From Spirochaetaceae bacterium (GTDB taxonomy: Bacteria; Spirochaetota; Spirochaetia; SZUA-6; Fen-1364): a stretch of 6,501 nucleotides of DNA. Location of the stretch: contig PMZS01000160.1 of NCBI GenBank assembly GCA_003170115.1, positions 508 through 7,008 on the forward strand, in the 5' to 3' direction. Position 1 is the first letter of the stretch. Every line of letters begins with the position of its first letter. The position numbers and the translations under genes were made by a program. This document shows positions 1 to 6,483 of the stretch, piece by piece. The notes below the pieces were generated by a model that saw nothing but the letters and a program-made list of their open reading frames with translations, had not been told where the DNA came from and did no database searches.

Positions 1-1
1 C

Positions 2-901
2 ACGGTGGTGACCGTCCCTGAGCGTTCCGACGGCCTGCACGCGGAGGATGTCGCCGCCCGGATCGACGCGCTGGGAAGCGGGGCGGATGACATCAGCTTC
101 CTGTATGTCGTGACGGTGAACAACCCCAGCGCGACAATCATTGGAAACCGCGAGCGCACGGCGCTCGTCCGCCTGGCATCGGGGCTGTCGCGGAAGCTCG
201 GCAGGATAGTTCCCCTGGTGCTGGACAAGGCCTACGAGGACCTCATCCACGACCCCTTGGTCGAGCGGCCGCGATCCGGGCTTCTCGATGATGAGGACGG
301 CGTGGTCTTCGAGATCGGCACGCTCTCGAAGATCATCGCGCCCTCGTTGCGGATCGGGTACCTGATCGGCAGCGACGGCCCCTTCCTGCAGGCGCTGATC
401 CAGAGGACCAGCGACGCGGGCTTCAGCGCTCCCCTGGTCAACCAGGAGATCGCAAGCTGGCTGCTGGACAACGTCCTGGATCGCCAGTTGGCGGAGGTGA
501 CCCGGGGTTATCGCGAAAAGGCCGTTGCCGTGAGGGGCTGGCTGGACTCCCTGCTGGGAGACGCCGTGGTGGACTGCCGCGGGGGCCAGGCGAGCTTCTA
601 CTACTACCTGACTCTCAATGGAGTGAAGACCGGCGAAGGCTCGCCATTTTTCCGCTGCCTCGCCAGGACGACCGGCAACGAGCGGGTCGACGGCACCTCG
701 GAGGGAAAGCTGCCCCGGGTCATCTATATCCCCGGCGAGTTCTGCGTGCACCCGCGCGGACGCATGGTGGAGCAGGGCGCGCGGCAGCTTCGGTTTTCGT
801 ACGGGTACGAGGAGCTCGGCCGGTTGGAAGAGGCGGTCGGGTACATGGCGGAGGCCGTGCAGTACGCGCGATCTCTGGACAGCCCCACCTCCGCGGTATA
901 A
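2..901 (+). CDS. Fold-type I PLP aminotransferase, C-terminal part (5' end outside window)
   Basis: The frame is open to the left edge, so this is the C-terminal ~299 residues of a longer protein; family members usually have about 400-430. The GTG codons at 5 and 8 are unlikely starts because the N-terminal arm and PLP phosphate loop are missing. Counting the GTG at 5 as residue 1, the fold-type I landmarks appear in order: an NNPS motif near 39-42, D74 and Y77 in LVLDKAYED (contacts to the pyridine nitrogen and O3'), K109 in GTLSKIIAPSLRIGY (Schiff-base lysine) with R116 after it, and R263 in RQLRFSYG (substrate carboxylate). The GTLSK...LRIGY block resembles the LysN/aspartate-type group, but the amino-acid substrate cannot be told. 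One oddity is that the usual NPTG/NPSG motif reads NPSA here. The stop codon overlaps a TATAAT box serving the next gene. Family is confident; substrate is unknown. Confidence 0.85.
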   Translation, partial: TVVTVPERSDGLHAEDVAARIDALGSGADDISFLYVVTVNNPSATIIGNRERTALVRLASGLSRKLGRIVPLVLDKAYEDLIHDPLVERPRSGLLDDEDGVVFEIGTLSKIIAPSLRIGYLIGSDGPFLQALIQRTSDAGFSAPLVNQEIASWLLDNVLDRQLAEVTRGYREKAVAVRGWLDSLLGDAVVDCRGGQASFYYYLTLNGVKTGEGSPFFRCLARTTGNERVDGTSEGKLPRVIYIPGEFCVHPRGRMVEQGARQLRFSYGYEELGRLEEAVGYMAEAVQYARSLDSPTSAV

Positions 902-902
902 T
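876..902 (+). promoter_or_regulatory. Sigma70-like promoter for the ACT-domain gene, predicting a leaderless mRNA
   Basis: A TGGACA element (876-881, five of six matches to TTGACA) is followed by a 15-base spacer and a perfect TATAAT (897-902) that overlaps the aminotransferase stop codon. Transcription normally starts 6-8 bases after the -10 box, which would be about 909-911, at or next to the ATG at 911. No Shine-Dalgarno sequence lies before that ATG. The spacer is shorter than the ideal 17 bases, so strength is uncertain. TATAAT is rare by chance in DNA this GC-rich. Confidence 0.5.
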
Positions 903-910
903 CTCGCCGC

Positions 911-1480
911 ATGGCCACAGGATTCGTCGTGCTCACCGCCGTGGGATCGGACCGGGTGGGCATTGTGGACGACATCTCCGGCGCGGTGTCCGCCGCCGGC
1001 TGCAACATAGAGGAGAGCAAGATGGCGGTTCTGGGCGGCGAGTTCGCCGTCATCATGCTCGTGTCCGGGCCGGAGGCGTCGGTGGATACGATGACACGAT
1101 CCCTGCCGGCGCTCGGCGGGAAGCTGGGGCTGCACGTGGGCTGCCATCCGACCCGCAAGCCGCGCTCAGAATCCGGGGTGGAGGAGAAAGGCCGGCCCTG
1201 GCTCCTGAAGGCGGTTTCGCTGGACACGCCGGGCATCGTGCACTCCGTGACCGCCGTGCTTCGCACCCACGAGATCAACATCGAGGACCTGGAAACGGAA
1301 ACCGCTGCCGCCCCCTGGACGGGCGCGCCGATGTTCCGGCTTACCGCGCATCTTGTGGTCGGGCCCTCTGTTTCCATCGGCGGCTTGAAGCAGGAGCTCG
1401 CGAAGCTGCAGCAGGAGCATGACCTGGACATCGTCCTGAAGCCGGTGTTCGCGCCGGGCTCCGAATCCGGCGAATGCTGA
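911..1480 (+). CDS. Double ACT-domain protein, GcvR-like putative amino-acid-responsive regulator
   Basis: The 189-residue protein consists of two ACT domains, about residues 4-75 and 95-178, joined by a short charged linker. Each begins with the ACT pattern: FVVLTAVGSDRVGIVDDIS...GCNIEES in the first and WLLKAVSLDTPGIVHSVTAVL...INIEDLE in the second, with the Gly-Ile-Val turn and the Asn-Ile pair that form the ligand-binding interface in this fold. Length and two-domain layout match GcvR, the glycine cleavage repressor partner of enterobacteria, but no DNA-binding domain is visible, so any regulation would go through a protein partner or small-molecule sensing. The start is the first ATG after the aminotransferase stop, 9 bases downstream; it has no Shine-Dalgarno and follows a TATAAT box very closely. 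The C-terminus overlaps the hexokinase start by 7 bases, indicating translational coupling. Domain identity is strong; the role is inferred. Confidence 0.85.
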   Translation: MATGFVVLTAVGSDRVGIVDDISGAVSAAGCNIEESKMAVLGGEFAVIMLVSGPEASVDTMTRSLPALGGKLGLHVGCHPTRKPRSESGVEEKGRPWLLKAVSLDTPGIVHSVTAVLRTHEINIEDLETETAAAPWTGAPMFRLTAHLVVGPSVSIGGLKQELAKLQQEHDLDIVLKPVFAPGSESGEC

Positions 1481-2766
1481 AAATCGAACGGTTCCTGCGT
1501 CATCACCGCATGCATCCCGGCAGCATCGACCTCCGGGGGTGCTGCGATGCGTTCCTGGAGGAGATGACCCGCGGCCTCCAGGGCCGCCCGTCCTCCCTTC
1601 CCATGATCCCCGCCTACGTCGAGACGTCGCGGGAGGTGCACCGCGGAGAACGCGTCGTCGCGCTGGACGCGGGCGGCACCAACTTGCGCGCGGCGCTCGT
1701 GAGCTTTGACGACGCGGGCGCGCCCGTGATCGAGGGGCTGACGCGGCACCGCATGCCGGGCGTCGATGCGCCGCTCACGCGCGAGGAGTTCTTCCGGACG
1801 TTGGCGGGAGCGGTTTTTCCGCTGACGCGAGGCGCCCGCAGGATCGGCTTCTGCTTTTCGTACCCGGCGGAGATCACTCCACAGAAGGACGGCCGGCTCA
1901 TCCAGTTCACCAAGGAGATCAAGGCGAAGGGTGTCGAGGGGGAGCTTGTGGGCGCGGGCCTCCTGCGCGCCCTTGCGGAGTCCGGCGACATGCGGGTCGT
2001 CCTGCTCAATGACACGGTCGCCACGCTCCTTGCCGGGCGCAACGCCCTGCCCGGTCGCCGGTTCGACGACTTCATCGGCCTCGTCTGCGGGACGGGAGTG
2101 AACGCGGCATACGTGGAGCTGAATGCGCTCATCCGCAAGATCCCCGACATGGATCCTGATGGATCCCAGGTGGTGAACACCGAGTCCGGCTCCTTTGCCC
2201 GCGGCGCCCGGGGACCCGTGGATGACTCGTTCGACGCCACCACGGCCAATCCGGGGAAATACAGGCACGAGAAAACAATCTCGGGCGCGTATCTCGGCGG
2301 CCTGTGCCTCTTCGCGGCGAAAAGCGCGGCACGGGCAGGCTGCCTCTCCGCGGAGGCCGCGCGGGATCTTGAGCGGGTACCCGGGCTTTCCACCCGGGAG
2401 CTCAACGATTTCCTGCTGTATCCCGACAGCCTGGAGAACCCGCTCGGTGCGGCCTGCGCCCTGAAGCCGGCCGGGGATTCGCGCGCGCTCTACATCCTGT
2501 GCGACACGCTCGTGGAACGAGCCGCGGCCCTCGTGGCGGTGAACCTGGCCGCAATACTTCTGAAAACCGGCAAGGGGCGGGATCCACGCTACCCTGTCTG
2601 CATCACGGTGGACGGCACCACGTTCTGGCAGCTTCGCGTGTTCCGCTCCAGGGTGGAATCGTGGATGCGCACCCTGCTCTCAGGCGATCGTGCGCGCGCC
2701 TGGGAGATCACGTCGGTGGTCGATGCGCCCCTGCTGGGGGCCGCAATTGCCGCATTGACCAACTGA
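1474..2766 (+). CDS. Hexokinase (eukaryote-type hexokinase family)
   Basis: This 430-residue, single-unit member of the hexokinase family would phosphorylate a hexose at C6 with ATP in the cytoplasm. The actin-like ATPase core is clear: SLPMIPAYVE (41-50), phosphate-1 loop LDAGGTNLR (64-72), GFCFSYP (125-131), FTK (145-147), LLNDTVATLLAG with catalytic D180 (177-188), GLVCGTGVNA (202-211), NTESGSF (235-241), EKTISGAYLGG (266-276) and a late VDGTTF (379-384). By comparison with human glucokinase, T146/K147, N179/D180, E237 and E266 occupy the glucose-contact positions, so the sugar site looks intact. One change is YLGG where the family usually has YLGE. The ATG overlaps the upstream stop by 7 bases and has only a weak ribosome binding site, so translation is probably coupled. 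It is followed 40 bases later by rhaA; a FGGY rhamnulokinase is absent, so an unusual sugar range is possible but unproven. Confidence 0.92.
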   Translation: MLKIERFLRHHRMHPGSIDLRGCCDAFLEEMTRGLQGRPSSLPMIPAYVETSREVHRGERVVALDAGGTNLRAALVSFDDAGAPVIEGLTRHRMPGVDAPLTREEFFRTLAGAVFPLTRGARRIGFCFSYPAEITPQKDGRLIQFTKEIKAKGVEGELVGAGLLRALAESGDMRVVLLNDTVATLLAGRNALPGRRFDDFIGLVCGTGVNAAYVELNALIRKIPDMDPDGSQVVNTESGSFARGARGPVDDSFDATTANPGKYRHEKTISGAYLGGLCLFAAKSAARAGCLSAEAARDLERVPGLSTRELNDFLLYPDSLENPLGAACALKPAGDSRALYILCDTLVERAAALVAVNLAAILLKTGKGRDPRYPVCITVDGTTFWQLRVFRSRVESWMRTLLSGDRARAWEITSVVDAPLLGAAIAALTN

Positions 2767-2792
2767 TCCCGCGCGCATACGGTACAGACGCT

Positions 2793-2797
2793 GGAGG
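2793..2797 (+). promoter_or_regulatory. Ribosome binding site of rhaA
   Basis: GGAGG lies 9 bases before the ATG at 2807, in a 40-base gap after the hexokinase stop. It is the strongest Shine-Dalgarno in the window and fixes the rhaA start. No terminator or clear promoter is visible in the gap, so read-through from the hexokinase gene is likely. Confidence 0.8.
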
Positions 2798-2806
2798 ACC
2801 AACCGC

Positions 2807-4081
2807 ATGCAGGATCCTGACAAGGACTCGATCGCCCGGAGCTTTGACGACGCAAAGACAACATATTCCGCGTGGGGTGTGGACGTGGAAAGGGCGCTTT
2901 CGACCCTGGCGACCATCCCGCTCTCCCTGCACTGCTGGCAGGGGGATGACGTGGGAGGCTTTGAGAGCCCCGCGGGACTTACCGGCGGAGGCATCCAGGC
3001 CACCGGTAACTACCCCGGCAAGGCGCGAACGGCTGACGAGCTTCGCTCCGATTACGAAAAGGCATTCTCCCTCATCCCCGGAAAGCACCGGGCAAACATC
3101 CACGCAATCTACGCGGAGACGGGCGGCCGGAAGATCGATCGCGATGCCCTCTCTCCCGAGCATTTCTCCGCCTGGATGAGCTGGGCTAAAAAACTGGGCA
3201 TCGGGCTGGACTTCAACGAGACGTACTTCAGCCATCCGAAGGCGGAATCCGGATTCACCCTTTCCTCGCGGGACAGGAAGGTGAGGGACTTCTGGGTGAA
3301 TCACTCCCTGCGCTGCCGCGAGATCGGGGAGGAAATGGGGAAGGAGACCGGCAGGCCCTGCATCGTGAACCTGTGGATCCAGGACGGCTGCAAGGACCAG
3401 CCGGCGGACCGGCTCACGCCGCGGCGGCACCTTGCCGAATCGCTTGACCGCATTTTTGAAAAGCGCGTGGACCCGCGGTACATGAAGGACGCATTGGAAG
3501 GGAAGCTCTTCGGCATCGGCTCCGAGTCCTATGTCGTGGGATCGCACGAGTTCTATCTCGCCTACGCGCTCTCCCACGACATGATGCTCACCCTCGACAT
3601 GGGGCATTTCCATCCGACGGAGTCCGTTGCGGACAAGATCTCATCCATTCTCCTCTTCTTCCGCGAGCTGCTCCTGCACGTGAGCCGGGGGGTGCGCTGG
3701 GACAGCGATCATGTGGTCATCCTCAACGACGAGGTGAAAGCTGTGGCCACGGAGGTCACGCGCGCCGGCGCCTGGGACAAGGTGCACGTGGCCACCGACT
3801 ACTTCGATGCGAGCATCAACAGGGTGGCTGCCTGGGTGATCGGCGCGCGCGCCACGATGAAGGCAATCCTCCTTGCGCTGCTGGAGCCGGCGGACATGCT
3901 GAAGAAGGAAGAATCGTCCGGGAACCTCACCGCCCGACTGGCTCTGATGGAGGAGGCCAGAGACCTCCCGTTCACCGCGGTGTGGAACCGGTTCTGCCAG
4001 CTCCAGGGCGTGCCGGCGGGCGCGTCCTGGCTGGACAAGGTCACGGAGTACGAGCAATCGGTGCTCTCCCGGAGGCGGTAG
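2807..4081 (+). CDS. rhaA: L-rhamnose isomerase
   Basis: RhaA (EC 5.3.1.14) interconverts L-rhamnose and L-rhamnulose, the first step of the phosphorylating rhamnose pathway, in the cytoplasm with divalent metal. The 424 residues match the usual length of about 420 and are conserved end to end: SLHCWQGDDVGGFE (40-53), GGIQATGNYPGKAR (61-74), NIHAIYAE (97-104), LDMGHFHPTES (263-273), RGVRWDSDHVVILNDE (294-309), DYFDASINRVAAWVIG (331-346) and a C-terminal SRRR. H267, D299 and D301 fall at positions treated as metal ligands in the E. coli family model. This is the xylose-isomerase-like TIM barrel of the enterobacterial/Bacteroides RhaA type, not the shorter RhaI type. The start has a GGAGG 9 bases upstream. 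The fusion aldolase/dehydrogenase gene begins 8 bases after its stop, which supports a rhamnose-catabolic operon. Confidence 0.97.
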   Translation: MQDPDKDSIARSFDDAKTTYSAWGVDVERALSTLATIPLSLHCWQGDDVGGFESPAGLTGGGIQATGNYPGKARTADELRSDYEKAFSLIPGKHRANIHAIYAETGGRKIDRDALSPEHFSAWMSWAKKLGIGLDFNETYFSHPKAESGFTLSSRDRKVRDFWVNHSLRCREIGEEMGKETGRPCIVNLWIQDGCKDQPADRLTPRRHLAESLDRIFEKRVDPRYMKDALEGKLFGIGSESYVVGSHEFYLAYALSHDMMLTLDMGHFHPTESVADKISSILLFFRELLLHVSRGVRWDSDHVVILNDEVKAVATEVTRAGAWDKVHVATDYFDASINRVAAWVIGARATMKAILLALLEPADMLKKEESSGNLTARLALMEEARDLPFTAVWNRFCQLQGVPAGASWLDKVTEYEQSVLSRRR

Positions 4082-4082
4082 G
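4071..4082 (+). promoter_or_regulatory. Ribosome binding region deciding the aldolase/SDR start
   Basis: GGAGG at 4071-4075 lies inside the last rhaA codons, 14 bases before the ATG at 4090, and a weaker AGG at 4080-4082 is 7 bases before it. The first spacing is long and the second site is weak, so translation probably relies partly on ribosomes ending rhaA. Together with the homology these favour 4090 over the in-frame ATG at 3982, which is inside rhaA. Confidence 0.45.
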
Positions 4083-4089
4083 CGAAAAC

Positions 4090-6069
4090 ATGGACCTGAG
4101 CGACATCATCGAGCTTTCCCGCTTCTACGGCCGGGGAAACGATTTCGTCATTGCCGGCGGGGGCAATACATCAGTGAAGGACCGCGAACGGATGGCCATC
4201 AAGGCGAGCGGGTTCGCCCTGCGCGACATCGGCCCTTCCGGGTTTGTCGAGCTTTCCCGGCCGGAGGTGCGCGCCATCCTGGGACGCGGCTACTCGAAGG
4301 ATCCCCTCCGCCGCGAAGCGGAGATCAAGGCGGATCTCTTGAAAAGCCGCACCCAGACGGACGCGGGCGGCCGCCCGTCGGTTGAGGCGTCCCTGCATGA
4401 GATGCTGGAGTGGCGCCTGGTGGTACACACCCACCCGTACGCGGTCAACGCCCTCACGTGCGGCACGCACGCGGAGAAGACCGCACGGGAGCTCTTTGGC
4501 GATGAGGCGCTCTGGGTGCCCTACACGGACCCCGGCTACCGGCTTGCAAAGCTCATGGAGGAAAAGCTGAAGGCCTACCGTGGCGCGCACCGTGGCGATC
4601 CCCGGATCGTTCTCATGCAGAACCACGGGCTCGTCGTGGCCGCCGATACGGCCGCGGAGATCCGCGCGCTCTCCGATGAGGTGATGCGCAAAATCTCCAG
4701 CCGGTTCGCTCAAGCCCTTCCCGGCGGCGAGCGGCCGGTGCCGGACGCCTCGGTGCGAGTCCTTCCGGCTCTTCGCATGCTGCTCTCGGAACCGGATGCG
4801 CCGAAGATCGCGGCTGTCCGATACAGCTCCCTGGCGGGGCATTTTCTCGTGCCCGAGAACAGGGGATTCGTCCAGCTGCCCTTCATGCCGGACAACATCG
4901 TGTACTGCAAGTCGGCTCCCCTCTTCCTGGATCTCAACGAGGATCCCGAGGAGTTGCTCGTCTCCTTCCCCTTGTCCCTGGACGCCTATCGGGCCAAGTG
5001 GGGGTACAACCCGAAGATCCTCCTTGTTTCCGGCATCGGGGTCGTGGCCGTGGAGGACACCAAAAAATCAGCGGAGACCTGCCTCGACGTGTTCGAGGAC
5101 CTCATGAAGGTGAGCTGGCTGTCCCGCTCCTTCGGTGGTCCACGCTTCCTTTCCCCCCAGGACATCCAGTTCATCGACACCTGGGAGGTGGAGAACTATC
5201 GGCGCGCGGTGTCGAAGGCCGCCTCGGCGAAGGGCAGGGTTGCGGGGAAGATCGCTCTCGTCACCGGCGCCGCGCAGGGCTTCGGCAGGGGGATCGCCGA
5301 AGGACTCTTCAGCGAAGGAGCGAATGTCATCGTCGCGGACTTGAACGAGGAGGTCGGACGGGCCCTGGAAGGGGAGCTGAACGCCGCGGCCCGCGGTGCG
5401 GGCGCCACGAACAGGGCGCTTTTCACCGCGGTCGACGTGACCAGCCCCGCGTCTCTCCAGGCGCTGGCGCGTGAATGCGTGAAGGCCTTCGGGGGCCTGG
5501 ACCTCCTGGTGAGCAATGCCGGAGTGCTCAAGGCCGGCGGGCTGGATGAGATGACCCTCGAATCGTTCGACTTCGTGACCCGGGTCAACTACACCGGGTA
5601 TTTTCTGTGCGTGAAGCACCTCTCACCGATCATGAAGCTGCAGCGCCGCTTCGCGCCCCGCCGCACGGCGGACATCATCCAGATCAATTCGAAATCGGGG
5701 CTGGAGGGCAGCAACAAGAACTTCGCCTACGCGGGGGGAAAGTTCGGGGGTATCGGGCTCACCCAGTCCTTCGCTCTCGAGCTGGTGGAGCACGGCATCA
5801 AGGTGAACTCGGTCTGCCCGGGGAATTTCTTCGAAGGTCCGCTGTGGTCCGACCCTGAGAAGGGGCTCTTCGTCCAGTACCTGAAGGCCGGCAAGGTTCC
5901 GGGGGCGAAGTCGGTGGATGAGGTGCGGCGTTCATACGAGTCCCGGGTGCCAATGGGACGGGGATGCCGGGTGGAAGACGTGGTGAAGGCGATCCTCTAC
6001 CTGGTGGACCAGGAGTACGAGACCGGCCAGGCCCTGCCCGTGACCGGCGGCCAGGTCATGATCCACTGA
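4090..6069 (+). CDS. rhaEW: Bifunctional rhamnulose-1-phosphate aldolase / short-chain dehydrogenase (lactaldehyde-converting) fusion
   Basis: The 659-residue cytoplasmic protein joins two enzymes. The N-terminal part (about 1-230) is a class II aldolase/adducin domain that would split L-rhamnulose-1-phosphate into DHAP and L-lactaldehyde: GGGNTS (23-28) for phosphate binding, E99 as the likely catalytic acid, and zinc ligands H113 and H115 (HTHP) plus H179 (MQNHG). Residues 231-380 form a conserved linker that carries a second, degenerate aldolase-like segment. The C-terminal part (about 384-659) is a classical short-chain dehydrogenase: TGAAQGFG (392-399), D417 after the second strand (suggesting NAD rather than NADP), SNAG (475-478), N500, and the S534-Y547-K551 catalytic set in NSKSG and YAGGK. 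By analogy with RhaEW proteins (B. subtilis YuxG) it should oxidise L-lactaldehyde to L-lactate. An in-frame ATG at 3982 lies within rhaA and would add 36 residues unlike the family; 4090 is preferred. Domains are firm; substrates rest on context and family. Confidence 0.93.
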   Translation: MDLSDIIELSRFYGRGNDFVIAGGGNTSVKDRERMAIKASGFALRDIGPSGFVELSRPEVRAILGRGYSKDPLRREAEIKADLLKSRTQTDAGGRPSVEASLHEMLEWRLVVHTHPYAVNALTCGTHAEKTARELFGDEALWVPYTDPGYRLAKLMEEKLKAYRGAHRGDPRIVLMQNHGLVVAADTAAEIRALSDEVMRKISSRFAQALPGGERPVPDASVRVLPALRMLLSEPDAPKIAAVRYSSLAGHFLVPENRGFVQLPFMPDNIVYCKSAPLFLDLNEDPEELLVSFPLSLDAYRAKWGYNPKILLVSGIGVVAVEDTKKSAETCLDVFEDLMKVSWLSRSFGGPRFLSPQDIQFIDTWEVENYRRAVSKAASAKGRVAGKIALVTGAAQGFGRGIAEGLFSEGANVIVADLNEEVGRALEGELNAAARGAGATNRALFTAVDVTSPASLQALARECVKAFGGLDLLVSNAGVLKAGGLDEMTLESFDFVTRVNYTGYFLCVKHLSPIMKLQRRFAPRRTADIIQINSKSGLEGSNKNFAYAGGKFGGIGLTQSFALELVEHGIKVNSVCPGNFFEGPLWSDPEKGLFVQYLKAGKVPGAKSVDEVRRSYESRVPMGRGCRVEDVVKAILYLVDQEYETGQALPVTGGQVMIH

Positions 6070-6114
6070 GAAAGTCTGGCCGTCGCATTTCGTCGTCGGT
6101 GCTGCGCAATGCGC

Positions 6115-6155
6115 AAAACGCAAAAAGCGAAGCCATTCTGCGCTTTTTGCGTTTT
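6115..6155 (+). terminator. Perfect 15-bp inverted repeat, probable Rho-independent (possibly bidirectional) terminator
   Basis: The arm AAAACGCAAAAAGCG (6115-6129) is the exact reverse complement of 6141-6155, with an 11-base loop between. One further T follows, so the run TTTTT at 6152-6156 ends the hairpin, with the A tract of the 5' arm pairing with the T tract. It begins 45 bases after the fusion-gene stop and lies upstream of the rpmB promoter, as expected for the end of the rhamnose unit. The stem contains A/T runs and is less GC-rich than a textbook terminator. Because of its symmetry it could act on either strand, or be a copy of a dispersed repeat. Confidence 0.65.
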
Positions 6156-6156
6156 T

Positions 6157-6189
6157 CACAATGTGAGGGAATGCCTGTACCACATTGTG
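6157..6189. repeat. Pair of near-palindromes CACAATGTG / CACATTGTG
   Basis: CACAATGTG (6157-6165, extended to TCACAATGTGA at 6156-6166) and CACATTGTG (6181-6189) are exact reverse complements of one another, and each is itself a palindrome apart from the central base. Their starts are 24 bases apart. They lie between the terminator-like hairpin and the rpmB promoter, about 35 bases upstream of its -35 box. This could be a paired operator or a second hairpin with a 15-base loop; the sequence cannot decide. Confidence 0.35.
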
Positions 6190-6223
6190 CGTCTGCGGGG
6201 CGGCGAGTGCCCGGTGACCCCCC

Positions 6224-6252
6224 TTTACAACCCAGGCCATTTTCGGTATGTT
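6224..6252 (+). promoter_or_regulatory. Sigma70-like promoter of rpmB
   Basis: TTTACA (6224-6229, five of six to consensus) is separated by exactly 17 bases from TATGTT (6247-6252, four of six, keeping the important T, A and last T). Transcription would begin near 6259, giving a leader of about 33 bases containing the rpmB Shine-Dalgarno. The region is clearly more AT-rich than the surrounding coding DNA. Confidence 0.5.
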
Positions 6253-6282
6253 GTCAGCTCAAAGAACACTGAAATCCAAGGC

Positions 6283-6286
6283 AGGA
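6283..6286 (+). promoter_or_regulatory. Ribosome binding site of rpmB
   Basis: AGGA lies 5 bases before the ATG at 6292. It supports that start, which also gives the universal MARKCEICGK-like L28 N-terminus. Confidence 0.6.
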
Positions 6287-6291
6287 AATAG

Positions 6292-6483
6292 ATGGCGCGC
6301 AAGTGTGAAATATGCGGCAAAGGTACGGTCACCGGGAACAAGGTGAGCCACGCGAAGAACAGGACCCGCAGGGTCTGGAAGCCCAATCTTCTCAAAATCC
6401 AGACAATGATCGGCAAGACCAAGACCACGATCAAGATCTGCACCCGCTGCCTGCGCACCGGCAAGGTTGTGAAAATCGTCTAG
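6292..6483 (+). CDS. rpmB: 50S ribosomal protein L28 (bL28)
   Basis: The 63-residue basic protein is a complete bL28 of the large ribosomal subunit. It begins MARKCEICGKGTVTGNKVSH, with the family's conserved GxxxxGNxVSHAxxRTRRxWKPNL pattern, and ends with KICTRCLRTGKVVKIV. The cysteine pairs C5-x2-C8 and C50-x2-C53 show the zinc-binding (C+) form rather than the cysteine-free paralogue some bacteria induce when zinc is scarce. Length is normal for the short bacterial form. It is preceded by its own promoter-like sequence and ribosome binding site and follows an apparent terminator, so it is likely transcribed independently of the rhamnose genes. Only 18 bases remain after its stop, with nothing recognisable in them. 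Confidence 0.97.
   Translation: MARKCEICGKGTVTGNKVSHAKNRTRRVWKPNLLKIQTMIGKTKTTIKICTRCLRTGKVVKIV

Noticed and set aside
5..10. GTG GTG as the true start of the aminotransferase
   Set aside because: The frame is open further upstream and a start here would remove roughly the first quarter of the fold, including the PLP phosphate-binding loop.
724..2268. A 514-codon open frame on the minus strand
   Set aside because: It lies antisense to three well-supported genes, its translation is low-complexity Arg/Ala/Pro/Gly-rich text with no recognisable domain, and long antisense frames are expected in DNA with strong GC at third codon positions.
2708..3613. A 301-codon minus-strand frame opposite rhaA
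   Set aside because: It is antisense to a conserved rhaA, shows no family motif, and is explained by the codon bias of the coding strand.
3982..4089. Extended N-terminus for the aldolase/SDR fusion
   Set aside because: These 36 codons overlap the end of rhaA in another frame and give a Gly/Ala/Arg-rich stretch unlike the family; the MDLSDIIELSRFYGRGNDFVIAGGG start at 4090 begins directly with the aldolase domain.
6156..6166. TCACAATGTGA as a CRP site
   Set aside because: The CRP consensus is TGTGA-N6-TCACA; here the half-sites are in the opposite order with a one-base gap, so it is not a CRP match.
6109..6291. A 60-codon plus-strand frame whose stop abuts the rpmB ATG
   Set aside because: It begins within the terminator-like inverted repeat, has no ribosome binding site, and runs through the rpmB promoter; its Cys/Phe/Lys-rich start only reflects the repeat.
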